21,845 nt of DNA from Paludibacteraceae bacterium. GTDB taxonomy: Bacteria; Bacteroidota; Bacteroidia; Bacteroidales; Paludibacteraceae. Under the pieces are notes generated by a model. The model saw only the letters and a program-made list of their open reading frames with translations, searched no databases and was not told where the DNA came from. Made by a program: the position numbers and the translations under genes. This document shows, one piece after another, positions 1 to 9,500 of the stretch. The stretch spans positions 1 to 21,845 of the forward strand of contig JAEDFN010000031.1 in assembly GCA_016292775.1 (NCBI GenBank). The letters are read 5' to 3'. Position 1 is the first letter of the stretch. Each line of letters starts with the position of its first letter.

Positions 1-1029
1 GATGATGGGGAGCTACCGGTATTGAGGATTGTGACGGACGGAGAACTCGTGCGGACTGCCACTGCGGGGGCTGATAGTGAGCAAAAGACGAGGGTGATTT
101 TTTGCAATATGGATAGTAAAGAGAATATCCCTTTCGGGGAGCTTCCGGCACCCACTACAGCGGGCTTACCGATGGATAAGTACCTGAATTTCACTGATAG
201 TACCAATCCGATGCATCGTCTTTGGAGTGATGGAAAATGGAACAAGATGATGCTTGCGCACGGTTGCTACTGGGCAAAATGTGCCTTTTGCGACACCACT
301 CTCGACTACATCCGTCGTTTCGAGCGTTGCGACATCGGCATTATCGTAGACCGTATGGAGGCGATGATTGCGGAAACGGGGGAAAACGGTTTCCATTTCG
401 TTGACGAAGCAGCACCTCCCGCACTATTGAAACAATTGGCGGAAGAGATTATAAAACGTAAACTTACAGTGAGTTACTGGACCAACATTCGTTTCGACCG
501 CACTTTCACACCGGAATTATGTCGACTACTTGCCACATCGGGATGCATTGCGGTAAGCGGAGGTCTTGAGGTTGCATCGCCCAGAGTACTAAAACTGATT
601 AATAAAGGCGTAACCATAGAGAGTGCCACCGAGTGCATCAGAAATCTGAACAGTAATAACATCATGGTACACACCTATTTGATGTATGGATTCCCGAGTC
701 AAACAGTAAGCGAACTCTTCGATTCTCTTGGCAGGGTAAGAGATTTATTTGCAAATCAAATGATTCAGAGTGCATTCTGGCATCGATACGCGATGACATG
801 CCATAGCAGTTCCGGTAAAAATCCCGAGAGTGTTAATGCCAAAGCCGTAGAACAAAAAGATAATCCTTTCGCTAACAATGAGATACCTTTTATCGATCCG
901 CTTGGAATAGATTGGGAGCAATGGAGCGAGGGGTTAAATCTTGCCACATATAATTATATGAGAGGCACAGGATATGACGTACCACTTAAACAATGGTTCC
1001 CTTTTCTTAAAAACAGACATAAAAAATGA
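1..1029 (+). CDS. Radical SAM protein, 5'-truncated by the window edge
   Basis: The reading frame is open from base 1, so the gene starts upstream; the TTG at 22 is an internal codon, not a credible start. The visible part is the radical SAM core and C-terminus. The [4Fe-4S]-binding cysteines are in HGCYWAKCAFCD (bases 265-291), giving Cx4Cx2C where most radical SAM enzymes have Cx3Cx2C. Further on there is a GGLEVASPRV segment that fits the SAM-binding beta-strand region, and an HTYLMYGFP segment that fits a later barrel strand. The arrangement resembles the B12-binding-domain/Elp3-like radical SAM proteins (PF04055), whose N-terminal half would lie outside the window. The substrate cannot be told. 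The stop at 1027-1029 is followed by a repeat array, not by a gene on the same transcript. I am confident of the superfamily and not of the reaction. Confidence 0.85.
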   Translation, partial: DDGELPVLRIVTDGELVRTATAGADSEQKTRVIFCNMDSKENIPFGELPAPTTAGLPMDKYLNFTDSTNPMHRLWSDGKWNKMMLAHGCYWAKCAFCDTTLDYIRRFERCDIGIIVDRMEAMIAETGENGFHFVDEAAPPALLKQLAEEIIKRKLTVSYWTNIRFDRTFTPELCRLLATSGCIAVSGGLEVASPRVLKLINKGVTIESATECIRNLNSNNIMVHTYLMYGFPSQTVSELFDSLGRVRDLFANQMIQSAFWHRYAMTCHSSSGKNPESVNAKAVEQKDNPFANNEIPFIDPLGIDWEQWSEGLNLATYNYMRGTGYDVPLKQWFPFLKNRHKK

Positions 1030-1094
1030 TTTTTTGATATTGCATGAATTAGTTATTTGGAAAATTCTATTTATTGGGATATATCGACATTCAT

Positions 1095-1399
1095 TTAACG
1101 TGATTTCGCGAGCTCAAAAACGTAAAAATTTCGGAATTCGCAAGGCTAAAAATCGAATAATTTCGGAATTCACGAGCTCAAAAACGTAAAAATTTCGGAA
1201 TTCGCAAAGCTAAAAATCGAATAATTTCGGAATTCGTGAGGCTAAAAATCGAATAATTTCGGAATTCACGAGGCTAAAAACGTAAAAATTTCGGAATTCG
1301 CAAGGCTAAAAATCGAATAATTTCGGAATTCACGAACTCAAAAACGCAATAATTTCGGAATTCGCAAGGCTAAAAACGTAAAAATTTCGGAATTCGCAC
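1095..1399. repeat. 32-bp tandem repeat array, about 9 units plus a partial one
   Basis: Eight full 32-bp units run head to tail without spacers, starting at 1127, 1159, 1191, 1223, 1255, 1287, 1319 and 1351. A 17-base partial unit follows at 1383-1399, and a decayed unit precedes at 1095-1126 in which only the last 22 bases match well. Each full unit has three blocks: a constant 13-base block AATTTCGGAATTC containing an EcoRI-type palindrome; a variable 8-base block (GCAAGGCT, ACGAGCTC and relatives); and an 11-base block in two main forms, AAAAATCGAAT or AAAAACGTAAA. The two block types tend to alternate, hinting at growth as 64-bp dimers. Since 32 is not a multiple of three, the array is unlikely to encode a repeat protein. 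It ends 8 bases before the -33 element of the next gene's promoter. Confidence 0.93.
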
Positions 1400-1406
1400 T
1401 ATTTAA

Positions 1407-1438
1407 TTTGGTCATAATCTGAATTTTAATTATCTTTG
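1407..1438 (+). promoter_or_regulatory. Bacteroidota-type promoter for the AAA ATPase gene
   Basis: TTTG at 1407-1410 is separated by exactly 20 bases from TATCTTTG at 1431-1438. This matches the known Bacteroidota primary sigma consensus TTTG-N19-21-TAnnTTTG. Transcription would begin near 1445, leaving a leader of about 23 bases before the ATG at 1468. The promoter lies directly next to the end of the 32-bp array, so array length or proteins bound to it could affect this promoter; that is inference. Confidence 0.85.
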
Positions 1439-1467
1439 CACTCGAAAACGAAACAAGAATATAATTT

Positions 1468-2757
1468 ATGACTAACGAAAAGATAATATTACAGGTTTTA
1501 ACAGAGCAAAAAGAAGAGGTAGAAATACTGAAAAAGCGCAAATTAATATCACGAAAAGAAGAATCATTATTTGAATTCGACAGTTCTTTAGCACAAGTTG
1601 TAATAGGTGTAAGACGTAGTGGTAAATCCACTCTTTGTCATAAAATTCTAAATGACAAAAAAATACGTTACGCATATGTGAATTTTGACGATGACCGTTT
1701 AGCAAATATTCAAACAGAAGACTTAAACACCATATTATCTTGCATATATCAAATATACGGCACTGACATATCATATATTTTCCTCGACGAAATTCAAAAT
1801 GTAGAAGGATGGTATTTATTTGTGAACAGATTGCTTAGAATGAATATGCACCTTTTTGTAACCGGAAGTAATGCAAAACTGCTGAGTGGAGAATTGGCTA
1901 CGCACTTAACCGGCAGATATAACGAAATACGACTATATCCTTTTTCTTTTAAAGAATATTGTCAATACCACAAAATAGACACACAAGGAATAACAACTAA
2001 ATCCATAACAACAATAAAAATTGCCTTTAACGATTACATTACTAACGGAGGATTTCCGGAGATACAAAATATTAACAACAAAAGAATTTATATTGACAGT
2101 CTTATAGAAGCCATTTTAAGAAAAGACATTCAAAAAAGATTTCAAATACGCAACATAGAAGCATTGCGTAAAATTGCTCATCACCTGATAAATAACAATT
2201 GTCAAGAGATTAACTACAGCAGTTTATCGCAATTAATGAATTTGACCGATAAAACGGTTATGAAATACATATCTTACCTCGAACAAGCATTTCTAATAAA
2301 AATTATCAATAAATACACATTTAAAAGTAGAGAACGCATTTTCAACACAAAATCTTATACTATAGACCCCGGATTACAAAGTAATAGAGAAAACTCATTA
2401 ACAACAGAAAATATTGGATGGAAATTAGAAAACATTGTATATATCGAATTATTAAGACGTTATGCCAATAGATATTTTGATATATACTATTATAAAACAT
2501 CGTCAAATAGCAAAGAAGTAGATTTTGTAGTGTGTGACAAAAGCGTACCCGTATTATTGATACAAGTAGCATATGACATAGATAATCACAAGACATTCAA
2601 ACGTGAAACATCGGCACTTATCGCATCGTCAGACAAACTAAAGTGCAACAATTTGCTTTTACTTTCATACACAGAGTCGAACAATATTATTATTAACGAA
2701 AAAACAATAAAAATCAAATCTATAATAGAATGGCTGTTAGAGTCACCGGAATTATAA
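1468..2757 (+). CDS. AAA family ATPase with C-terminal DUF4143 domain
   Basis: This 429-residue protein has a P-loop ATPase domain at about residues 40-200: Walker A GVRRSGKST at 47-55, Walker B YIFLDEIQ at 103-110 (D107, E108), and a sensor-1-like segment LFVTGSNAKLLS at 129-140. The pattern GVRRSGKST...FLDEIQ...GSNA is typical of the ATPases fused to DUF4143. A winged-helix-like middle region follows. The C-terminus carries KEVDFVV (D352) and LLIQV (Q366), resembling the PD-(D/E)xK nuclease-like core seen in DUF4143, although the usual Lys is not obvious. These proteins are common in multiple copies in Bacteroidota and archaea; their cellular role is not established. The gene is visibly A+T-richer than its neighbours, has its own promoter, and has no functional partner next to it, which suggests acquisition by transfer. 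There is no Shine-Dalgarno motif; the ATG is the first one after the promoter. Confidence 0.9.
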   Translation: MTNEKIILQVLTEQKEEVEILKKRKLISRKEESLFEFDSSLAQVVIGVRRSGKSTLCHKILNDKKIRYAYVNFDDDRLANIQTEDLNTILSCIYQIYGTDISYIFLDEIQNVEGWYLFVNRLLRMNMHLFVTGSNAKLLSGELATHLTGRYNEIRLYPFSFKEYCQYHKIDTQGITTKSITTIKIAFNDYITNGGFPEIQNINNKRIYIDSLIEAILRKDIQKRFQIRNIEALRKIAHHLINNNCQEINYSSLSQLMNLTDKTVMKYISYLEQAFLIKIINKYTFKSRERIFNTKSYTIDPGLQSNRENSLTTENIGWKLENIVYIELLRRYANRYFDIYYYKTSSNSKEVDFVVCDKSVPVLLIQVAYDIDNHKTFKRETSALIASSDKLKCNNLLLLSYTESNNIIINEKTIKIKSIIEWLLESPEL

Positions 2758-2821
2758 TAAAGCAAAGGCAATAACCAAATTATAATAAATTATTACAGCC
2801 CTACGTTATAAAAAAGAATTA

Positions 2822-2931
2822 AATGCTTGTTTAGAATAGGGGCAGATGCTTGTAGAGAAAAGGGACTATTGCACGCATAGAATAAGGGGAATATGCTTTT
2901 AGAGAACGGGGGCAGATGCTTATTGAGAGGC
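2822..2931. repeat. Degenerate tandem repeat, period about 23 bp
   Basis: ATGCTT recurs at 2822, 2845, 2892 and 2915, with spacings of 23, 47 and 23 bases. The double-length gap holds a decayed unit starting near 2867. The rough consensus is ATGCTTnTAGAGAAn followed by GGGGGCAG. That makes about five units ending 2 bases before the ruvA -33 element. The sequence is unrelated to the 32-bp array on the other side of the ATPase gene. No reading frame or RNA gene is evident here. Confidence 0.7.
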
Positions 2932-2932
2932 A

Positions 2933-2964
2933 TTTTGTCAATTGAAGAAAAATATGTAATTTTG
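2933..2964 (+). promoter_or_regulatory. Bacteroidota-type promoter for ruvA and the genes behind it
   Basis: TTTG at 2933-2936, a 20-base spacer, and TAATTTTG at 2957-2964 match the TTTG-N19-21-TAnnTTTG consensus. Predicted transcription starts near 2971, leaving a leader of about 16 bases before the ruvA ATG at 2987. No comparable promoter was seen between ruvA and clpX, so this one may serve the four-gene unit ruvA-sprA-clpP-clpX. Confidence 0.85.
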
Positions 2965-2986
2965 TAGTTTAATTACAGATATTAAA

Positions 2987-3577
2987 ATGATTGACTATAT
3001 AAAAGGAGAAATTACGAATTTGACGCCGACGTATTGCGTGCTGGAGACGTGCGGAGTGGGCTATATGCTAAACATTTCGTTGGTGACTTTCAGTGAGTTA
3101 CAAAACCTTAGCAGTGCTCGGCTATTCGTATACGAGAATATTAGAGAGGATGCGCACACACTATACGGCTTTTTTGAAGAGGAGGAGAGAAACATCTTTT
3201 TGCTACTCATTTCCGTAAGCGGAATAGGAGCAAACACGGCAAGAATGATACAATCGAGTTTCTCACCTGCGGAACTGAAAGAGGCCATCTCTACCGGAAA
3301 TGTGAACGCCATTAAGTCGGTAAAAGGCATCGGACTCAAGTCCGCCCAACGCATCATTGTGGATCTTAAAGACAAGGTGAACAAAAGCAATGAAGGCGGA
3401 GATTTACCACTTATTGAGGTTGCAGCGAACAATGAAAAAATTCATGAGGCCGTTGCCGCTCTCGTTATGCTCGGTTTCCAACAACAAGCATCACAAAAAA
3501 CCGTGGATAAAATAGTGAAAGAGGAGCCACAACTCGAAGTGGCTAAGATAATCAAAAAAGCTTTGTCGATGATTTAG
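2987..3577 (+). CDS. ruvA: Holliday junction DNA helicase subunit RuvA
   Basis: RuvA binds four-way DNA junctions as a tetramer and loads the RuvB motor for branch migration during recombination repair. The 196-residue length fits the family. Domain I is the N-terminal OB fold (MIDYIKGEI..., about 1-62). Domain II carries two helix-hairpin-helix motifs, LISVSGIGANTAR and IKSVKGIGLKSAQR, which contact the DNA backbone. Domain III is the C-terminal RuvB-binding module (EAVAALVMLGF..., about 150-196). The start is 16 bases behind the predicted transcription start. sprA follows after 17 bases, so the two are probably cotranscribed, although they have no known functional link. Identification is firm. 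Confidence 0.97.
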   Translation: MIDYIKGEITNLTPTYCVLETCGVGYMLNISLVTFSELQNLSSARLFVYENIREDAHTLYGFFEEEERNIFLLLISVSGIGANTARMIQSSFSPAELKEAISTGNVNAIKSVKGIGLKSAQRIIVDLKDKVNKSNEGGDLPLIEVAANNEKIHEAVAALVMLGFQQQASQKTVDKIVKEEPQLEVAKIIKKALSMI

Positions 3578-3594
3578 CTGAAACGTCAACGGGA

Positions 3595-6500
3595 ATGTTT
3601 TTTATCAAAATGGGAAAAGTAAAAAGATTATCCATAACATTCATAATCATCGTTTTAACGGCGGTACTGAGTATTCGCCTGGCTTCGCTTTTTGCATCGC
3701 CAAACAGCGGACTGAAAGCTGTTTTCGAAAATATTGAGTCCCCCCTATATGGTGGCGAAGGGGGTGCTGACCCAAATGACAAAAAACTATCCGCCTCAAA
3801 CACGGGGTATAGCAACGACGATATAGATAATTACAACGATAATAATATCCGTATTAGCAACAAAGACAACAAAGATAACGACAATAACGAAGATAATTAC
3901 AAGAACGACAATATCGATAATAGCAACAAAGATAACGACGACAATAACAAAGATAATAATCAGAGCAATAAAAAAGAGGGACAGGGTGAGACCGTGGCTG
4001 ACGATATGCCGCCGGTAAACCAAGCGATGCTCGATGCGCAAAAAGGTCAGGAAGAGGATGCCGTTCCCGCTCCCGCTTCGGCTACGAAAGTGGCAAAAAC
4101 AGTGCCCGACCCTATCACAGGAGAGAAAGAGAAATATCCCCTCGACTTAAAAGATCCGAATAACATCAAGACGGAAGTAGAATATGATTTTTCAACCGGC
4201 AACTATATCATACGCACCAAGATAGGTGACATAGATATAGCCACTCCACTCGTACTTACCCCCGACGAATATAAACAGCGTACCCTAAAAGAGCAGATGG
4301 CTCGATATTGGGACGAGAAAAACGCTGATGCTTTGAGTAACTACGAAAGCAAATTCAACATCACCGACATGAAATTCTCACTCGGTCCCGCAGAAAAACT
4401 ATTCGGTCCCGGTGGCGTACAAGTAAAAACACAAGGTAGTGCCGAACTCTCTTTCGGTATCAAGCACAACAACATACAGAACTACTCTTTAGCGGAGCGA
4501 CTTAGAAAGACCACCGTTCCGGATTTCAACGAAAAAATACAACTCAATGTAAACGCCAAAGTAGGTGAGAAAATAGGCTTTACGATGAACTACAACACCG
4601 AAGCGACCTTTGATTTCGACCAACAATTGCTGAAACTCAACTACAACGGCAATGAAGACGAGATAATAAAATCGATAGATGTAGGTAACGTCAGTCTCCC
4701 CCTCAATTCCACACTTATTAAAGGAAGCAGCGCACTCTTCGGATTGAAAACGGAACTTCAATTCGGCAAATTGAATATCGTGGCAGTAGTATCGCAGCAA
4801 CAAAGTGAAACTCAACATGTAAATTCGCAAGGCGGTGCTCAACTGATGGATTTTGAGGTAGATATTGACAATTACGACGAGAACCGCCACTTCTTCCTCG
4901 CACACTTCTTCCGCGACAATTACGACAAAAACATGCAGAAATTGCCATATATCACATCGGGAATAACGATAACCCGCTGCGAAGTGTGGGTTACCAACAA
5001 AAGGGGCAATTTCGACCAAGCACGTAACATTATAGCCTTCATGGACTTAGGTGAGCAATACCGCATTGACAACAATCACTGGAATCCACTCACCACCGTT
5101 CAGCCCGACAACAGCAGCAACAACCTCTACGATGAGGTTAAAGACCTTGGCATCAGAGATATACAGAGTTGCAACTCCATTCTCGACAATGCTTACAACG
5201 CTTACGGCATTTTAGGAGGAGAGGACTACGAAAAGATTGAGAGTGCCCGCCGTTTGGAAGCGAGCGAATATACCCTCAACTCACAACTCGGATACATCTC
5301 ACTCCGCACAGCGCTGAACAGCGACGAAGTACTTGCCGTGGCATACGAATATACTTACAACGGAAAGACCTATCAAGTGGGAGAATTCTCAACCGACGGT
5401 ATTAACGCACCTAATGCATTGATTCTTAAACTTCTGAAAGGTACTGCCACATCGCCTCAAACAGCATTATGGGATCTTATGATGAAGAACATCTATTATC
5501 TTGGAGGCAATCAGATTCAGAGTGAGAAATTCAAATTAAACATTCAATATAAGAACGACTCGAGCGGTGTATATGTGAACTACATCAATGAGGGGGCTAT
5601 TAAAAATCAGCTCCTTATCAGGGTGATGAACCTCGATAGATTGGATTCGAGAAACGAGCAGTCGCCTGACGGAAAATTTGATTTTGTAGAGAATTACACC
5701 ATCTATTCTTCATCGGGACGACTCATCTTCCCTGTAGTGGAACCATTCGGATCGCACCTGCGTAAGATGCTCAACAACGAAGCATTGGCCGACAAATACT
5801 GCTATGACGCCCTCTACGACAGCACAAAAATAGCGGCGCAGGAGATGACGGAGAAGAATAAATTCCGCATTGCCGGAGAATATCAAGCCAGCAGCGGCAA
5901 CGTTATCCGCCTCAATGCCATGAACGTACCGAGGGGATCGGTAGTGGTAACTGCCGGTGGTCAGACCCTTATGGAGAATGTAGACTACACGGTGGACTAC
6001 ACGATGGGAACGGTGACCATCCTCAACCAGTCGATACTCGCCTCGGGAAACAATATCGACGTACAACTCGAGAGTCAGAGCATGTTTAATTTACAGAGAA
6101 AGACCCTTGTAGGAACGCATTTGGAATACGCATTCACAAAAGACCTCTCGGTAGGAGCCACCGTTATGCACTTGAGCGAGATGCCTTTAGTAACGAAAAC
6201 TCAGATGGGTAGCGAACCTATTGCCAATACATTATGGGGCATGAACGCATCGTACCGCAATGATGCACCATGGCTGACAAAAGCGATAGACGCCATACCC
6301 GGCATCAACGCCACCGCCCCATCAAATATAGCCATCAATGCGGAATTTGCACAAATGATACCGGGGCATAGAAAGATAAGAAACAACCCCGGCTATGCTT
6401 ATCTTGATGATTTTGAGAGTGCAGAGACCACTATCGACCTCAGATATCCTTATTATTGGCATTTAGCATCCACACCATACGACCCATCGGCAGGAGCATT

Positions 6501-9500
6501 ATTCCCGGAAGCAAGTCTCGTCAACAACATCCAATACGGGTACAACAGAGCGGTATTCAACTGGTACTCAATAGATAACACCGTATTCAACAGAGATGGC
6601 AGTCAGATGCCGAACCATTTGCGAAGAGATAAAAACGCATGGAGCAGTCACCTCACTCGAGAGGTACGCGAGCAAGAGTTATTCCCAAATCGCGACCAAA
6701 TACTTGGCGAGTCGGCATACCTCAGCACCCTCAACCTCAGTTTTTACCCAAATGAACGCGGACCATACAACCTGGATTTGAACGTTGACCCTAATACCGG
6801 AAACCTCCTTAATCCCGAAAAACGGTGGGGAGGAATGATGCGTAAATTAGAGACTACCGATTTTGAAGTAGCCAATATCGAGTATCTTGAATTTTGGATG
6901 ATGGACCCATTCGTTTACGACACACTCAACCACCACACGGGAGGTGACCTTTATATCAACTTCGGAGACGTGAGTGAGGATGTGCTTCGTGACGGAAAGA
7001 AATTCTTTGAAAACGGAATGCCGGCAAACGGCGATACGACACTGACAGAGACCACGGTATGGGGTAGAGTTCCGAAACAGCAGTCCACAGTACTCGCTTT
7101 TGACGGATCGCTTGAGAGCCGACAAAATCAGGACGTCGGTCTCAACGGACTCCCTACAGAGAGTGAAAAGAAATTCTACACCTATTACAACTTTGTAAAT
7201 CAGCTACGAAACATCCTTACACCGGCAGCAATACAAGCATTGGAGAGCGACCCATTCTCCGCGCTAAACGACCCCGCAAGTGATAATTATCACCACTACA
7301 GAGGTAGCGATTACGACAATGAAGAGATGGGAATTTTAGAGCGCTACAAGAGATATAACAACACCGAAGGCAACTCGCCGGCATCGGACATGAGTGAAGA
7401 GAACTACTCTACATCCGCCACTACAGTACCTGATGCAGAAGATATTAACAAAGACAACACCCTGAACGAATACGAGAAATACTTCCAATATAAAGTATCT
7501 ATTCGCCACGAGGATATGGAGCCCGGTAAAAACAATATCGTAGATAAAGTACGCACCTCGGTGACATTGGCAAACGGGCAGACCAGTGAAGTGGATTGGT
7601 ACCTCTTTAAGATACCGATAAGAGATTATGAAAAGAGAGTGGGAGCGATAAGAGACTTCAAGAGCATCCGCTTTATGAGGATATTCATGACCGGCTTTAA
7701 AGAGACCATGCACTTGAGATTCGGTACCCTTGAACTCGTGAGAGGCGATTGGCGCGGATACAAAAAAGATTTATTCCCGATAGATATTACTCCGACAACA
7801 ACGGCATCTATCGACGTATCGTCGGTAAATATCGAAGAGAACTCCAATAAAGAGCCTGTAAACTACGTATTACCACCGGGAGTAACGCGACAAACCGACC
7901 CGAACCAAACACAGATTACACAGCAAAACGAGCAGGCATTGCTGATGAAAGTGCTCAACCTTGCACCGAGTGATGCAAGAGCGGTGTATAAGAACATCAC
8001 TTACGACATGCGTATGTATAAGCACATACAGATGTTTGTACACGCCGAGCAGATAATTGGCGACGACAGCGACCTGAGAGATTACGAAACCACGGTATTT
8101 ATGCGAATAGGTAGCGACCATACGATGAACTACTACGAGTACGAGATACCATTAAAACTCACACCTGCAGGACATTACACATCGGCAGAGAGAGCACAAG
8201 TGTGGCCGGAAGAGAATATGTTTGACTTCGACCTTGAGAACCTAACCAACGCGAAGAACAACAGAAACAAACGCATACGCAACACCGGCGAATCGATGAG
8301 CGTGCCATATTACGAATATGACGAGACGAACAAGAAGAACAAGATTACCGTAGTAGGAAACCCGAATTTAGGAGAAATACGCACCATAATGATAGGTGTG
8401 CGAAATCAAGCCCGCGAGAGCAAGAACGTAGAGGTGTGGGTCAACGAGTTACGCCTCAGTGAATTCGACGAATCGAGCGGATGGGGAGCAATGGCGAATA
8501 TGGCGGTAAACCTATCCGACGTGGGAGCGATAAATATTGCAGGACGCTATGAAACAGCCGGTTTCGGCGGCATAGAGGAGTCGCTACAGCAACGCCGACT
8601 CGACAACTTAGGACAATTCAACATCTCCGCACAATTCGACTTCGGAAGATTTTTCCCGGAAAAAGCGGCAGTGAGAATACCGGTATATTACAGCTACGGA
8701 TTGGAAAATTCGAAACCTAAATACAACCCGCTCGATGAAGACATTCTGTTGAGCGATGCATTGATGACACTCGACAAAATTTCGGATAGGGATTCACTCC
8801 TCGATATGTCTATGACCAAAAACATCACCGAGAGCTTCAACGTCACAAATATGAAAGTGGACATCAAGAGCAAGACACCAAAGATTTGGGACCCATCGAA
8901 CTTCTCCGCTTCATTTGCATATACAAAGAATCAACTCCTTGATCCGGAAACAGACCGAGATTTTGCAAAGAGCTATATTGCACAATTCAACTACAACTAC
9001 AGCACCTCGCCAAGAGGGTGGGAGCCATTTAAAGATAGCAAAAAGGTAAAACTTAAACTACTCAAAGAGTTTGCCTTACGCTACGAGCCGACATTATTGG
9101 CAATGAGTATCAACCTCAACAGATATTATGCCGAAACACAATTGAGAGACCTGACGGGAGCAATGATTGTAGACAATTACGACCCTACCAACTCGCTCTT
9201 CTCATTCTCGAAAGACTTTACATGGAGCAGGAATATGGATTTGAAATACGACATGACGAAGAACCTCAAATTCTCGTTGACAACAGCCACCAATTCCAGA
9301 TTCGATGAAACCAAATTCAAACCTGTAAATCGCAAATTCTTCCCTGACGAATACGAAGAGTGGAAAGATACGATACGACAAAGCGTAGCCGGCGGAGGAC
9401 GTCCGCTCGACTATCAGCAGACCTTCACAGCGCAGTGGGACGTGCCAATCAACAAGATACCATATCTTGAATTCCTTACTGTAAAAGGACAGTACAACGC

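Noticed and set aside
974..1189. A 71-residue + strand reading frame running from the radical SAM gene into the repeats
   Set aside because: It overlaps the end of a well-supported gene in another frame and its second half is repeat DNA.
1095..1399. CRISPR array
   Set aside because: The units are contiguous, there are no unique spacers between repeats, and no cas genes are present.
1338..1774. Two - strand reading frames covering the end of the array and the start of the ATPase gene
   Set aside because: They are antisense to a well-conserved ATPase and resemble no family I know; the A+T-rich sequence gives long chance frames.
4489..5019. A 176-residue - strand frame and several others opposite sprA
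   Set aside because: They are shadows of a 2585-codon gene with strong codon bias, show no family features, and have no promoters.
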